Source of the DNA: Palsa-601 sp963801185
GTDB lineage: Bacteria > Actinomycetota > Acidimicrobiia > Acidimicrobiales > Bog-793
DNA: 64,000 bases
Direction of reading: 5' to 3'
NCBI GenBank assembly: GCA_963801185.1
Contig: CAWDDW010000001.1
Span: 496,001 to 560,000 of the forward strand
Below the pieces are notes generated by a model. That model saw only the letters and a program-made list of their open reading frames with translations. It was not told the origin of the DNA and did no database searches. This document shows, piece by piece, positions 17,032 to 25,110 of the stretch. Within the stretch, counting starts at the first letter, position 1; each line of letters begins with the position of its first letter. The translations under genes and the position numbers were made by a program.

Positions 17032-17456
17032 CCCGCCCACGGGTCTACGCCGCCCACCCGATCGTCACCTACGGCTCAGCCCGCGAGCGTGACTGCATCG
17101 CTTCTCTGCACTCTCTCTTGCCGGAGGCGGATGTCTACAACCCGGCGGGACGGTACTCGACCGCTGCGGAGTGGCGGACTGCGTGGCCTCGGGTGCTCGC
17201 CTCTCTCTCCGGGCTCGTCGTCTTCGGCACTCGGGACGCTGTCGTTGGGATGGGCTGTCTCCGCGAGATCGGCGACGCACAGCTGGCAGGTCTGCCCATT
17301 GCCATGCTCGACCGAGGGTGTCGCACCCGCACGTACGCTGGGATCGGTCTCCCGCCCCGGGCGGCCACGCCACGGCGAGTCGCCGTCCTCATCCCTGGCG
17401 AGCCGGTCGACCTACGCGAGGTGCTCGGCCTGCCGCCCGCAAAGGACGCAACGTGA
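17028..17456 (+). CDS. Nucleoside 2-deoxyribosyltransferase-like protein
   Basis: ATG 17028 overlaps the previous stop by 4 nt; 142 aa. The N-terminal strand VYAAHPIVTYGSARE, a middle Ser-Gly-Leu-Val-Val-Phe strand and VVGMGCLREIGDAQLAGLPIAML follow the Rossmann-like layout of nucleoside 2-deoxyribosyltransferases and the related DUF4406 group, with a Glu (LREIG) positioned like the family nucleophile. Such small enzymes are frequent in phage and mobile-element replication modules, where they salvage or modify nucleotides. The identification rests on fold pattern and could also be a SLOG-type nucleotide-binding protein. Confidence 0.55.
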   Translation: MTRPRVYAAHPIVTYGSARERDCIASLHSLLPEADVYNPAGRYSTAAEWRTAWPRVLASLSGLVVFGTRDAVVGMGCLREIGDAQLAGLPIAMLDRGCRTRTYAGIGLPPRAATPRRVAVLIPGEPVDLREVLGLPPAKDAT

Positions 17457-18766
17457 CCGAGCGCTGGCAGCTGCTCCCGCCGCTCGGCGCCGACGAGTAC
17501 GCCGGGCTGAAGTCCTCGATCGCAGAGGTCGGCGTCTTGGTGCCGGTCGTCTACGACGCCGAGACGAGCGAGCTGATCGAGGGCCACAACCGGATGCGAG
17601 CGGTGGCTGAACTCCGGGCCGAGGGCGTCAAGGTGGCGGACCCGCCGAGAGAGATCCGTCGCTTCGCGGACGACACCGAGCGGGTCTCTTTTGTGGTTGC
17701 CGTCAACGTTCAGCGGCGCAAGCTCTCGGCGCCCCAGCGGCGGGACCTCGTAGCCGAGGCACTGCGGCGGCTCCCGAGCGTCTCGGATCGCCGGCTCGGG
17801 CTCATGGCCGGCGTCGATCACAAGACCGTCGGCGCCGTCAGGGGCGAGCTTGAGGGACGTGGGGAAATTCCCCACGTCGAAGCTCGGGCGGACTCGCTCG
17901 GCCGCCAGCAGCCGGCACGTCAGACACGGCCGGCTCCGACCATCTTCGTCCAGTCCGAGAAAGACGCCAGGCGGGCTTCTCACGCCCTCCGCGCACTCGA
18001 CGACGACGCCTCGGGATTGATCGGTCTCCCTCGTGCCGAGGAACGAGCCCGCATCGCCAACCTGGCCCGCCTACGTGCTGAAGCGGCTACTGGTCCGGCT
18101 GAGCACACCGGTGAGGCGTGGGAGCTTCGGACCGGTGACTTCCGAGAGGTGCTCGCCGACCTCGCTGACCAGTCCGTCGACGCCATCGTGACCGACCCGC
18201 CCTACGACGCCGACGGCGTTCCCATCTTCGAGCCGTTCGGAGCCTTCGCTCTTCGCGTTCTGAAGCCGAGCCGCCTGGCGGTCGTCTATGCGGGACACCT
18301 ACAGCTCGACCGGGAGATGGACTTGCTCGCCCGAGGTGGGCTCACATACATGTGGCACGGAGCGGTCGTGCTGACTGGTCGGCACACGAGAGTGCGTACC
18401 CGCATGGTCTTCGGCCAGCACCGGTCCGTGCTGCTCTACTCGGCCGGTCCCTACCGCCCGCGCAGCTGGCTGAATGACCTTGTCTTCGGCGCAGGCCGCG
18501 GTGGACCGGAGGAGCGACCGCTCCATCCGTGGCAGCAAGCGCTCGACCCGGTGCGCCACTGGGTGCGCCAGGTCTCCGAGCCGGGCGAGCTAGTCGTCGA
18601 TCCGTTCATCGGCTCGGGCACGACTGTGGTAGCTGCAGTCATGGAAGGCAGGCGCTTCCTCGGCTGCGATATCGACCCAGGTTGTGTCGAGACGACGAGA
18701 CGGCGGCTGGTGGAGTTGGAAGCCGGAAGCCAGGACAACGATCAGAGCGACGATGCTCCTGCGTGA
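17453..18766 (+). CDS. ParB-domain/DNA methyltransferase fusion
   Basis: GTG 17453 overlaps the previous stop by 4 nt; 437 aa. Residues about 1-110 are a ParB/Srx-type N-terminal domain (LKSSIAEVGVLVPVVYD, IEGHNRMRAVAEL). After a linker, residues about 225-425 form an N4-cytosine/N6-adenine DNA methyltransferase of the beta arrangement: motif IV TDPPYD comes first and motif I DPFIGSGTT near the C-terminus, followed by FLGCDIDPGCVETTRRR. Such ParB-MTase fusions occur in phages and integrative elements and may protect element DNA or mark its ends. No partner restriction enzyme is encoded beside it, so it is probably an orphan methylase. Last gene of the coupled operon. Confidence 0.88.
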   Translation: MTERWQLLPPLGADEYAGLKSSIAEVGVLVPVVYDAETSELIEGHNRMRAVAELRAEGVKVADPPREIRRFADDTERVSFVVAVNVQRRKLSAPQRRDLVAEALRRLPSVSDRRLGLMAGVDHKTVGAVRGELEGRGEIPHVEARADSLGRQQPARQTRPAPTIFVQSEKDARRASHALRALDDDASGLIGLPRAEERARIANLARLRAEAATGPAEHTGEAWELRTGDFREVLADLADQSVDAIVTDPPYDADGVPIFEPFGAFALRVLKPSRLAVVYAGHLQLDREMDLLARGGLTYMWHGAVVLTGRHTRVRTRMVFGQHRSVLLYSAGPYRPRSWLNDLVFGAGRGGPEERPLHPWQQALDPVRHWVRQVSEPGELVVDPFIGSGTTVVAAVMEGRRFLGCDIDPGCVETTRRRLVELEAGSQDNDQSDDAPA

Positions 18767-19009
18767 GGCGCTTCGTCCGCCTTTCCGACTGCGTGCTGAA
18801 CGTGGCGTACCCGCGTCATCTCAACAAGGTGCCCTGGTGTCGTTAGCCTTGAGAACGTGCAGCAGAGAAACAGGCCGGGGGTCGGCGAGTTCGGCCATCT
18901 GGGCGAGGCTCTGTTGGACCTTGTCGAACGTATCCGGCGTCTGTTGCTTCGGCACCGGCCGACGCGTCAGAAACAACGCAGCTCCATGCCTGCCAAACAA
19001 CGCAGCTCT

Positions 19010-19279
19010 ATGACCGTCGAGCAGCTGGAGCAGATGCTCGACGAGGCCGGGCAACCACACACACTGGCGGGAGCGGCAGTCCTGCTCGGAATGACCGAGG
19101 GCGCGGCCTCGGATTGGCTCTATGACAAGGTGCCTGATTTGCGCGAGACGTTGGAAGTTCTCGCTGACCCAGCACTTGTCCAACGGCTGGATAGGGAACG
19201 CGGAGCGATCCCAGACGGCGCCCCGACCTTCTCGATCGACGAGGTGCGAGCAGAGCTCGCTCGCCGCCGTGGCAAGTGA
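19010..19279 (+). CDS. Antitoxin of a RelE-type toxin-antitoxin pair
   Basis: Starting at ATG 19010 this encodes 89 aa, a usual antitoxin size. The frame is open back to GTG 18857, with a second ATG at 18986 preceded by the same duplicated 12-nt context (aacaacgcagct), so the start is uncertain. The N-terminal part (HTLAGAAVLLGMTEGAASDWL) looks like an HTH and the C-terminal part (FSIDEVRAELARRRGK) matches the toxin-binding tail of RelB/Phd-like antitoxins. Its stop overlaps the toxin GTG by 4 nt, the classic arrangement. It should neutralise the toxin and repress the pair, keeping the element in the population. Confidence 0.75.
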   Translation: MTVEQLEQMLDEAGQPHTLAGAAVLLGMTEGAASDWLYDKVPDLRETLEVLADPALVQRLDRERGAIPDGAPTFSIDEVRAELARRRGK

Positions 19280-19560
19280 CGTCCGCGTCGGAGCGATGGC
19301 ACGTTCAGCTCAGCGGAGGGGTGAAACGTGACCTTGAGCGGGTTCCGCGTGGGATCGCGTTCGCCGCCCTTGAGCGATGCGAGACGCTTGCCTCCAATCC
19401 TTACCGGCTCGGCAAGGCCCTTCGGCTCGACTACGAGGGCAAGTGGTCGACCCGCATCGGCCAGCAGTACCGAATGCTGTACGTGATCGATCGAGACCAG
19501 AGGCGCGTCACGGTTGTTGCTCTTGCGCTTCGCTCCAACGCCTACCGCCGACGCGGATGA
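19276..19560 (+). CDS. RelE/ParE family toxin
   Basis: This 94-aa protein with a GTG start overlaps the antitoxin stop. The sequence follows the RelE fold: VQLSGGVKRDLERVPRG, a central helix LERCETLASNPYRLGKALR, GKWSTRIGQQYRMLYVIDRDQRRVTVVAL and a basic tail. Basic and aromatic residues (Lys, Arg, Tyr) in the Arg-x-Gly-x-x-Tyr-Arg-Met-Leu-Tyr segment match the active-site region of ribosome-dependent mRNA interferases. It is probably a stabilisation module for the casposon. ParE-type gyrase poisoning cannot be excluded by sequence alone. Confidence 0.88.
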   Translation: MTSASERWHVQLSGGVKRDLERVPRGIAFAALERCETLASNPYRLGKALRLDYEGKWSTRIGQQYRMLYVIDRDQRRVTVVALALRSNAYRRRG

Positions 19561-19642
19561 AGACTCGCCTTCGCTCGCACTCGGGCTCCGGCCAGTCCCA
19601 TCTCTGTTACTTTCCCTCCAGGTCGGCGAAGGGGAGGTGCTG

Positions 19643-20711
19643 GTGGACGCTCTGCTTGGCACGTTGAAGGAGTGTGCTGCACGGATCGACGACTTTCGGA
19701 GTCATCACACTCAGCTGGGTGAGGAGAACACGAAGGCAGCACTGATAGAACCGGTGCTGAAGGCACTCGGCTGGGACACGTCGAACCCCGACGAGGTGCA
19801 CCACGAGTACAGGCGACTCTCCAACGACAACCCAGTCGCTACGCGCTCTTGCTTCTGCGAACGCCGCGCTTGTTCCTCGAAGCCAAGGATCTCTGGGCAA
19901 TCTCGCCGAACCGAAGTGGGCGAATCAGTTCATCGCTTACGCCACGGCCGCTGGCGTGGAGTGGGTCGTGCTCACGAACGGAGCTGAGTGGCGCGTCTAC
20001 AACGCTCATGCACCGGTGCCGATCGAGCAGAAGCTCTTTCGGACAGTCCGGATCGATGAGGACCTGGACAGTGCCAACTCGGTGCTTGAGCTTCTGAGCA
20101 AGGACAACATGCGCGAGATGCGCATCGAGGAGCTGTGGAAGGGCTTCTTCATCGATCGAAAGGTTCACAGTGCGCTTACCCAACTGTTCAGACCCGGCGA
20201 GCCTGCGAAGGAGATTGTCTCTGCCGTTCGCCACCGTGCCGAGGATCTGAAGCTGCCGGAGGTCCGCGAGAGCCTTGCCAGGGTACGTGCGGTGTTTGAC
20301 TTTCCGGTTGAGCTGCTCCCAGGTCCGCTCCCTGCTGCCGTCTCCAGCAAACCGCTTGCGTCAACGCCACCCGTTGCCGCGAAGCATGTTCAGGAAGCTG
20401 AGGGGACGATCTCGTTGAAAGCCCTCCTCGACAGCGGCAGGCTGGCGCCTACCACGATCGAGGCTACCTACCTGGGGCAGCACCACACCGCCGAGATCCT
20501 TCCTGACGGACGAGTCCGCTACTCCGGAGCCATCTATGGCTCGCTTTCCGGAGCAGGCAGCGCCATGAGGATCGCAGTGAAGCAGCCTGAAGAGTCGAGC
20601 AGCTGGAGTCCGAGCACCGACGGCTGGTCATTCTGGCATGCGCTTGACGAGAAAACGGGAAAGCTCGTCGCACTCAAGGTGATCCGCCGCCGAGCGGCGC
20701 AGTCGCCGTAG
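19643..20711 (+). pseudogene. HsdR_N-type restriction protein, two frameshifts
   Basis: A single protein can be reconstructed across three frames. Frame one gives LKECAARIDDFRSHHTQLGE and ALIEPVLKALGWDTSNPDEV up to about 19830. Frame two gives LLLRTPRLFLEAKDL up to about 19900. Frame three gives WANQFIAYATAAGVEWVVLTNGAEWRVYN onward to 20711. This is the type I restriction HsdR N-terminal (or predicted type IV) endonuclease fold, with the E-A-K of the PD-(D/E)xK core in LFLEAKDL. A GGGGAGG five nt before GTG 19643 supports the start. Both breaks look like one-base deletions, so the gene is either decayed or damaged by sequencing error. The C-terminal part (20400-20711) is unrecognised. Confidence 0.7.
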
Positions 20712-20771
20712 AGGCTAATAGCTAGCTCGCATCGTCCGATCGAAGCTGCCCGATCGCTAAGCACTGGAGCG

Positions 20772-21119
20772 ATGATCGGTCCCGTGACCACCATTACCTG
20801 TAAGCGCTGCAATCTCAGCTTCGAGACCGAGGCGACGACGAACACCCGCTGCCGCCGCTGCCGGGCCGTCGTGCGCGTCCCAGCTTCAGCACGTACGAGA
20901 GAGCACACCTTCGGCATCGTCCTGCTCAGCTGTGGCCATCCCGACGCCGTCGTCATTCATCCAGGCAAGTCGCTCGCCCGCATCCTGAAGCAAGTGGAGT
21001 GGGAGTGCCCGGACACGGGCACCCCCGTCACCGCTTCTAGGGTCGTGACGGTGCTCTCACAAGAGGAGTGGGAGCAGCTTACGGAGGAGGCCATCGACGA
21101 GCTGGTCTCAGCTGGGTAA
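20772..21119 (+). CDS. Small zinc-ribbon protein
   Basis: This 115-aa protein starts at ATG 20772. The N-terminal CKRCNLSF...TNTRCRRCRAVV is a C-x2-C...C-x2-C zinc ribbon. The middle contains a single Cys-Gly-His (SCGHPDAVVIHPGK) and the C-terminal part WECPDTGTPVTASRVVTVLS ends in an acidic helix. No enzyme family is recognised. It sits between the broken restriction gene and the Cas1 gene on the same strand and may bind nucleic acid or a partner protein. Confidence 0.65.
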   Translation: MIGPVTTITCKRCNLSFETEATTNTRCRRCRAVVRVPASARTREHTFGIVLLSCGHPDAVVIHPGKSLARILKQVEWECPDTGTPVTASRVVTVLSQEEWEQLTEEAIDELVSAG

Positions 21120-21323
21120 CAAAGTCCGCTCGCTGTCAAGCAGCAGGGTTGCCCCTCTCGGGCCTTCGGCAGGCTGCCTTACCGTTGCTAGGTCTCTCTT
21201 ATCATATGGAGAGGGCGCTTCAATTCTCGACGCGCCGCAGGTCAGAGGCCCTAACGCTTGCCTAAGCCTGCGGAGAGGGGCCTGGGCATGGAGGGTGAGA
21301 GAGATGGGTCCTCCCAAGGCATA

Positions 21324-21473
21324 TCAGCGCCTTCGCAGCTCCCGCAGCGCCGTCACCAGTTGCCCGAGGATCGCAAGCGCTCGCTCCCGGCTGAGGCCGC
21401 TTGGAGCCTGCGGAGGCAGCATGGCGATCGACCGGCGAAGGTTCTCAGCTTCTTCGGGCGACAGGTCGGGCAT
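21324..21473 (-). CDS. Possible 49-aa helical protein
   Basis: A short minus-strand frame encodes MPDLSPEEAENLRRSIAML, a Pro-Pro break, then a second amphipathic helix ending in ALRELRRR. The two-helix pattern and codon use look coding-like, and it lies antisense to plus-strand frames that have no recognisable product. There is no convincing Shine-Dalgarno. It could be a small regulator or a remnant; the rest of the 21120-21575 gap shows nothing else. Confidence 0.35.
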   Translation of the reverse strand: MPDLSPEEAENLRRSIAMLPPQAPSGLSRERALAILGQLVTALRELRRR

Positions 21474-21575
21474 GGCGGGAGCGTAGCGAACTGGCGTTCG
21501 TACCGCTATGAGAGACGCTCGGCAGCCGACGTTGTGGCCCCAACCAGCGGTAGGTTGGTCCCTGACACATAAGGT

Positions 21576-21607
21576 GTCCCCGGCGGTGCGCTAACACCAC
21601 CGGGGAC
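21576..21607 (+). promoter_or_regulatory. Leader hairpin in front of cas1
   Basis: gtccccggcggtg and caccaccggggac form a 13-bp stem with one mismatch around the 6-nt loop cgctaa, ending 7 nt before the AGGAGG of cas1. In the mRNA it would partly shield or flank the ribosome-binding site, or act as an attenuator, keeping integrase expression low. Confidence 0.5.
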
Positions 21608-21631
21608 TTGCACCAGGAGGCATCGCTCCCA

Positions 21632-23242
21632 ATGCAAACGGCAACGCTACTCACGCCCGCACCCCGACCGCGGAGCCTGTCCCCCGAGGACGTCTCGGAC
21701 GGCATCGCCGCCATCGCCGCCACCTATCTCCGCCCCGACTCGACCGGAGTCTGCGTCGCCGACGGCATGGGTGCGCGCATCACCGTCGAGCGAGGCGCCC
21801 TCGTCGTCGCCGACGGAATGGGTGAGCAGCGGAGAGAGAGGCGCTTCGACAAGGCGACGCACGGTCTCGTTCGCGTCGTCCTGCTCGCCTCGACCGGCAC
21901 GGTCAGCATCGACGCGCTGCACTGGTGCAGTCGCCTCGGCATCGGGGTCGTCGTGCTCGCACCTGACGGGGCCGCCCGACTGGCCTCGACGCCTCGGATG
22001 ACCGACGACGCCCGGATACGACGGACTCAGGCACTCGGCCCGGAGCGGACCTATGGCATCGACATCGCCCGGGAGCTGCTCGGCGCCAAGCTCGCCGGTC
22101 AGGCGCGGCTCCTTGCCAGCCGCTTCGAGGACCACGACACCGCTTGCACGATCCTCGACCTCGCTGATGCGCTGCGTGGGGCGGAGACCGTCGAGGAGGC
22201 CCGCCAGCTCGAAGCCTCCGCCGCTGCGCTCTACTTCGGATCCTGGACGGGCCGGGCCGAGTGCGCCCCTACCTTCGCCGCGAAGGACCGTCGTCGCATC
22301 CCGCCCCATTGGTCACGGTATGAGGGGAGGCGTTCGGTGCTCGCTTCCTCCGCGTCGAACCGGAAGGCCGAGAGGCCCGTCAATGCCCTCCTCAACTACT
22401 GCTTCGCCCTACTCGAAGCAGAGGCCATCCTTGCCTGCCAGGCGGTCGGGCTCGACCCAGGCCTAGGCATCGTGCATGCCGACGCCCGGGCGAGGGCGAG
22501 CATGGCGCTCGACCTTATGGAGCCCGTAAGGCCCGAGGTCGAGGGCTTCGTGCTCGACATGGTGGAGCGTCGGACCTTCCGCAAGGCTGAGTTCACCGAG
22601 GCATCAGATGGGGGTGTACGCCTGCTTGCACCCCTTACCCATGAGCTTGCCGAGACGATGGGGGTATGGGCACGCTCACTCGCACCATGGGCCGAGAGGG
22701 TGGCCCACATGCTCGGCCGGGCCATGGACGGGAAGTACCAGGCATCCACGCCCCTCACGTCGTCCCGCACCAAGGCCGCACAAGCCGTCGTGAAGGCCCG
22801 GAAGGTCGAAGCCAGCAGGCGTGCCACCCGGAGCACTCCTCGCCAGCGCCCGGCCTCCGAGCCAGCAGCGCTCCCGTTGTGGAGTTGCCCGGCCTGTGGC
22901 GGAGCAGTCACGAACCCTCGCCACGTCCGCTGTGAGAGATGCATCGCCACTGACCCTGCGCAGGCTCCCGAGGTCCGGGGGCGGAGGGGCGCTGCCATCG
23001 CCGCCCGCAAGCGAGCACTCGCTGAATGGGAGAGAGCCAACCCGGGCGCTGTGTACGACCCGGACCTGTTCCGCCTGGAGATCCTGCCGAGTCTGGCGAC
23101 TGTCAAGCTGTCGGAGATCGTCGAAGCGACCGGGATGAGCAAGGCGTCGGCGTCGGACGTCCGGCGGGGGAAGCGGACGCCGCACGTGTCTACGTGGGGG
23201 GCGCTGGCCCGATTGGCAGGGCTCGCCGCCGGAGTCGCGTAG
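21632..23242 (+). CDS. cas1: Cas1 integrase of casposon type (casposase)
   Basis: 536 aa from ATG 21632, 11 nt after AGGAGG (an upstream TTG at 21608 would lie ahead of it). Residues about 30-120 form the Cas1 beta domain. The helical domain carries the catalytic triad: Glu194 in QLEASAAALYFGSW, His282 in GIVHADARARAS and Asp294/Glu297 in ALDLMEPVRP. LNYCFALLEAE and GLDPGLG are Cas1 hallmarks. Beyond the usual Cas1 end comes a C-terminal extension with a zinc ribbon (Cys419, 422, 434, 437), a basic stretch, and an HTH at about 488-525 (VKLSEIVEATGMSKASASDV). Casposases likewise have C-terminal DNA-binding domains. No Cas2 or CRISPR array accompanies it, so it should integrate the element's terminal repeats at tRNA-Val. 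Confidence 0.92.
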   Translation: MQTATLLTPAPRPRSLSPEDVSDGIAAIAATYLRPDSTGVCVADGMGARITVERGALVVADGMGEQRRERRFDKATHGLVRVVLLASTGTVSIDALHWCSRLGIGVVVLAPDGAARLASTPRMTDDARIRRTQALGPERTYGIDIARELLGAKLAGQARLLASRFEDHDTACTILDLADALRGAETVEEARQLEASAAALYFGSWTGRAECAPTFAAKDRRRIPPHWSRYEGRRSVLASSASNRKAERPVNALLNYCFALLEAEAILACQAVGLDPGLGIVHADARARASMALDLMEPVRPEVEGFVLDMVERRTFRKAEFTEASDGGVRLLAPLTHELAETMGVWARSLAPWAERVAHMLGRAMDGKYQASTPLTSSRTKAAQAVVKARKVEASRRATRSTPRQRPASEPAALPLWSCPACGGAVTNPRHVRCERCIATDPAQAPEVRGRRGAAIAARKRALAEWERANPGAVYDPDLFRLEILPSLATVKLSEIVEATGMSKASASDVRRGKRTPHVSTWGALARLAGLAAGVA

Positions 23243-23349
23243 GGCGAATACGCTCGGGCCATGACAGGGAGCGGTGCCCAAATGGCGACGCGGCGCCTGC
23301 TGCACGACGCAGCGAAAGGAAGTCTCAAGACGAGGAGCACCCAAAGGCT

Positions 23350-23877
23350 GTGCTTGCCCGAGCCGCCTCATACGTCGCGATGGGCGTAGTTATCGCGGCC
23401 GGTCCGAGCTTCGTGCATCCATCATCCGGGTGGCGGTTGGGATGGTACTTGACGGCAGCTTTCTTCGGTCTGTTAGGACTCGGTCCGGGCCTTGCTCAGC
23501 TTGGTCGCCTGACCGGACACCACGTAGTCGGCGCGGCGAGCACACCGGTATTCCTCGGTGGCATCGCAGGAGTTCTCTACACCTTCGTGGCAGCCGAGGT
23601 TGTCCATGGCGCCGCTCAGCACGTCCTGCGTATCGTCATCATCGTGCTGCTCGCCATGGCGGTGGGTGTGTTCGGTGATCAGGTTGGGCGGGCGTTGAGT
23701 GAAACTGCGACTGACCGCTCGGGCACGTCGCCTGTGTCTATGTCTACTGAACCATCAACGCCGCGGATCGAACGAGCGAGCGGCACATCCGTGGAGCGCA
23801 TTCTCGGGCTGCTTGTCGCACTCGTCGGCCTTGCGACAGCTGTACTTAGCTTCCTCGCGGCCGGGCGCACTCACTGA
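23350..23877 (+). CDS. Small multi-pass membrane protein (cargo)
   Basis: About 175 aa from GTG 23350 (a later in-frame ATG at 23380 is also possible; GAGGAG is 12 nt upstream of the GTG). Four hydrophobic segments are visible: SYVAMGVVIAAGPSFV, LGWYLTAAFFGLLGLGPGLA, VVGAASTPVFLGGIAGVLYTF and a segment around LRIVIIVLLAMAVGVFG. A polar linker follows, and then a last helix ILGLLVALVGLATAVLSFLA. There are no transporter or enzyme motifs. It follows cas1 by about 100 nt and may be effector-like or neutral cargo. Confidence 0.6.
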   Translation: MLARAASYVAMGVVIAAGPSFVHPSSGWRLGWYLTAAFFGLLGLGPGLAQLGRLTGHHVVGAASTPVFLGGIAGVLYTFVAAEVVHGAAQHVLRIVIIVLLAMAVGVFGDQVGRALSETATDRSGTSPVSMSTEPSTPRIERASGTSVERILGLLVALVGLATAVLSFLAAGRTH

Positions 23878-23993
23878 CCCTTACGGCTCATACGTATCGA
23901 CGTTGGCAGCGCTCGGTGAGTTGGTGGGCGTTGACCTGGCGCCGGGCTTGCGTCGTAGCTCGCGGGTACCCTGGCGGACAGGAGAGGGCATCC

Positions 23994-24644
23994 ATGACCG
24001 ACTCGCCACCGCCGCATGATCGCGGCTCGGAACCGGCCCTGGTGGTGAGTCGACGCACCTTGCGCAGAGTCCTCGGCGCTACCGTCGCCGTTCTGGTGCT
24101 CGCGGGCGTGGCCATCGGTGCTTACGAAGCCGGGCGATCGACCTCTACCAGCACCACCGGTGCTGTGCGCTCATCGACGACGAGCACTACGACGGCGCCC
24201 TCCTCAACCGTTCCCCGCTCAACGACCTCGCGACCAGCGACGACCACGAGCAGCCCGGCGACTACCACGACGACAACCTCGGCACTGCTTCCGACGATCA
24301 CTCTCGCCGCCGATGGGGGGAGCGAGCCCACTTGGACCGGGATCAAGCCGCCGATGATCGGGTTCTCCGGAGACTCCGGCAACATCGTGGAAAGCATCAC
24401 TTGGCCCGTGTGGACATGGGAAGAAGCCCTGGGCCATGGGACGTGGGGCTACGACTCGTGCGTTCCGGACTGCGCGTCGGGAGTCGTAACCAACTACCCC
24501 GCCATCATCACCTTGTCGGACCTGGTCGGTCACCAGTTCACCACCTTGACAGAACGGACCGAAGGCCCCCACGGCTTCGAGCAATCGTTTGCGCTACCAG
24601 CACGAGCGGACGGTGCTCCCTGGATCTCGCTTGGTGATGGCTGA
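23994..24644 (+). CDS. Membrane-anchored Thr/Ser-rich exported protein
   Basis: ATG 23994 follows AGGAGAGGG by five nt; 216 aa. A short cytoplasmic N-terminus (about 30 residues, with basic RRTLRR) precedes one transmembrane helix VLGATVAVLVLAGVAIGAY. A long low-complexity Thr/Ser/Pro linker (about residues 48-100) follows, then a compact extracellular domain with one close Cys pair (YDSCVPDCASG). The linker resembles wall-spanning mucin-like segments. The domain is not recognised. It could serve surface exclusion or host interaction; that is speculation. Confidence 0.7.
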   Translation: MTDSPPPHDRGSEPALVVSRRTLRRVLGATVAVLVLAGVAIGAYEAGRSTSTSTTGAVRSSTTSTTTAPSSTVPRSTTSRPATTTSSPATTTTTTSALLPTITLAADGGSEPTWTGIKPPMIGFSGDSGNIVESITWPVWTWEEALGHGTWGYDSCVPDCASGVVTNYPAIITLSDLVGHQFTTLTERTEGPHGFEQSFALPARADGAPWISLGDG

Positions 24645-24673
24645 GATTGGCCCTGCCCTTGTCAGGTGCCGTC

Positions 24674-24819
24674 GACTGTCAAGCTGTCGGAGATCGTCGA
24701 GGGCGACCGAAATGAGCAAGGCGTACGCGTCGGACGTCCGGCGGGGGAAGTGGACGCCGCACGTGTCGACGTGGGGGGCGCTGGCTCAGTTGGTCAGCGT
24801 CGACAGTCCGCCGGAGTAG
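24674..24819 (+). pseudogene. Frameshifted second copy of the cas1 3' end
   Basis: Nucleotides 24674 to about 24786 match cas1 23098-23214 almost base for base (gactgtcaagctgtcggaga onward). A one-base insertion near 24701-24702 shifts the frame. After the shift it still reads MSKAYASDVRRGKWTPHVST then WGALAQL, the Cas1 C-terminal helix-turn-helix, and ends at 24817-24819. The catalytic part is absent. It indicates either a past tandem duplication with cargo inserted between the copies or the scar of another casposon. Confidence 0.8.
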
Positions 24820-24835
24820 GCAGGCACCGCACCAC

Positions 24836-25093
24836 TTACCCGGAGAGTTCCAGCTCGACCCGCCGCACGATCTCGGCTGGGGAGACGTCGAGGACGAAGG
24901 CCAGGCGGAACAGGGTCTTGAGGGACGCGCCACGCTGGCCGCGTTCGAGCTGGCTCACGAACGTCCGCCCGTTGCCCGAAGCCAGACCGAGCGATTCCTG
25001 CGACAGCCCGACCTGCTTTCGGAGGCTTCGCACGACGCGGCCGAAGGCCTGATCGATCGCCGCACCGTTCACCGGTGCACCAGGCGAAGCCAT
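24836..25093 (-). CDS. XRE-family transcriptional regulator
   Basis: This 85-aa protein is a single helix-turn-helix of the Cro/C1 type: AIDQAFGRVVRSLRKQVGLSQESLGLASG then RTFVSQLERGQRGASLKTLFRLAFVLDVSP. The start is ATG 25093. It is divergent from the Mrr-helicase gene, whose promoter region contains a short inverted repeat suited to such a dimeric repressor. Control of a potentially toxic restriction gene by a small C-protein-like XRE regulator is a known arrangement; its use here is inferred from the layout. Confidence 0.88.
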   Translation of the reverse strand: MASPGAPVNGAAIDQAFGRVVRSLRKQVGLSQESLGLASGNGRTFVSQLERGQRGASLKTLFRLAFVLDVSPAEIVRRVELELSG

Positions 25094-25110
25094 GCAGCCA
25101 AGGTGGCCGC

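Noticed and set aside
21258..21572. Plus frame of 104 codons between the zinc-ribbon gene and cas1
   Set aside because: No Shine-Dalgarno or domain; a short minus-strand frame at 21324-21473 looks more protein-like.
24666..25052. Plus frame of 128 codons over the cas1 remnant and XRE gene
   Set aside because: Its first part is the out-of-frame cas1 copy and the rest is antisense to the XRE regulator.
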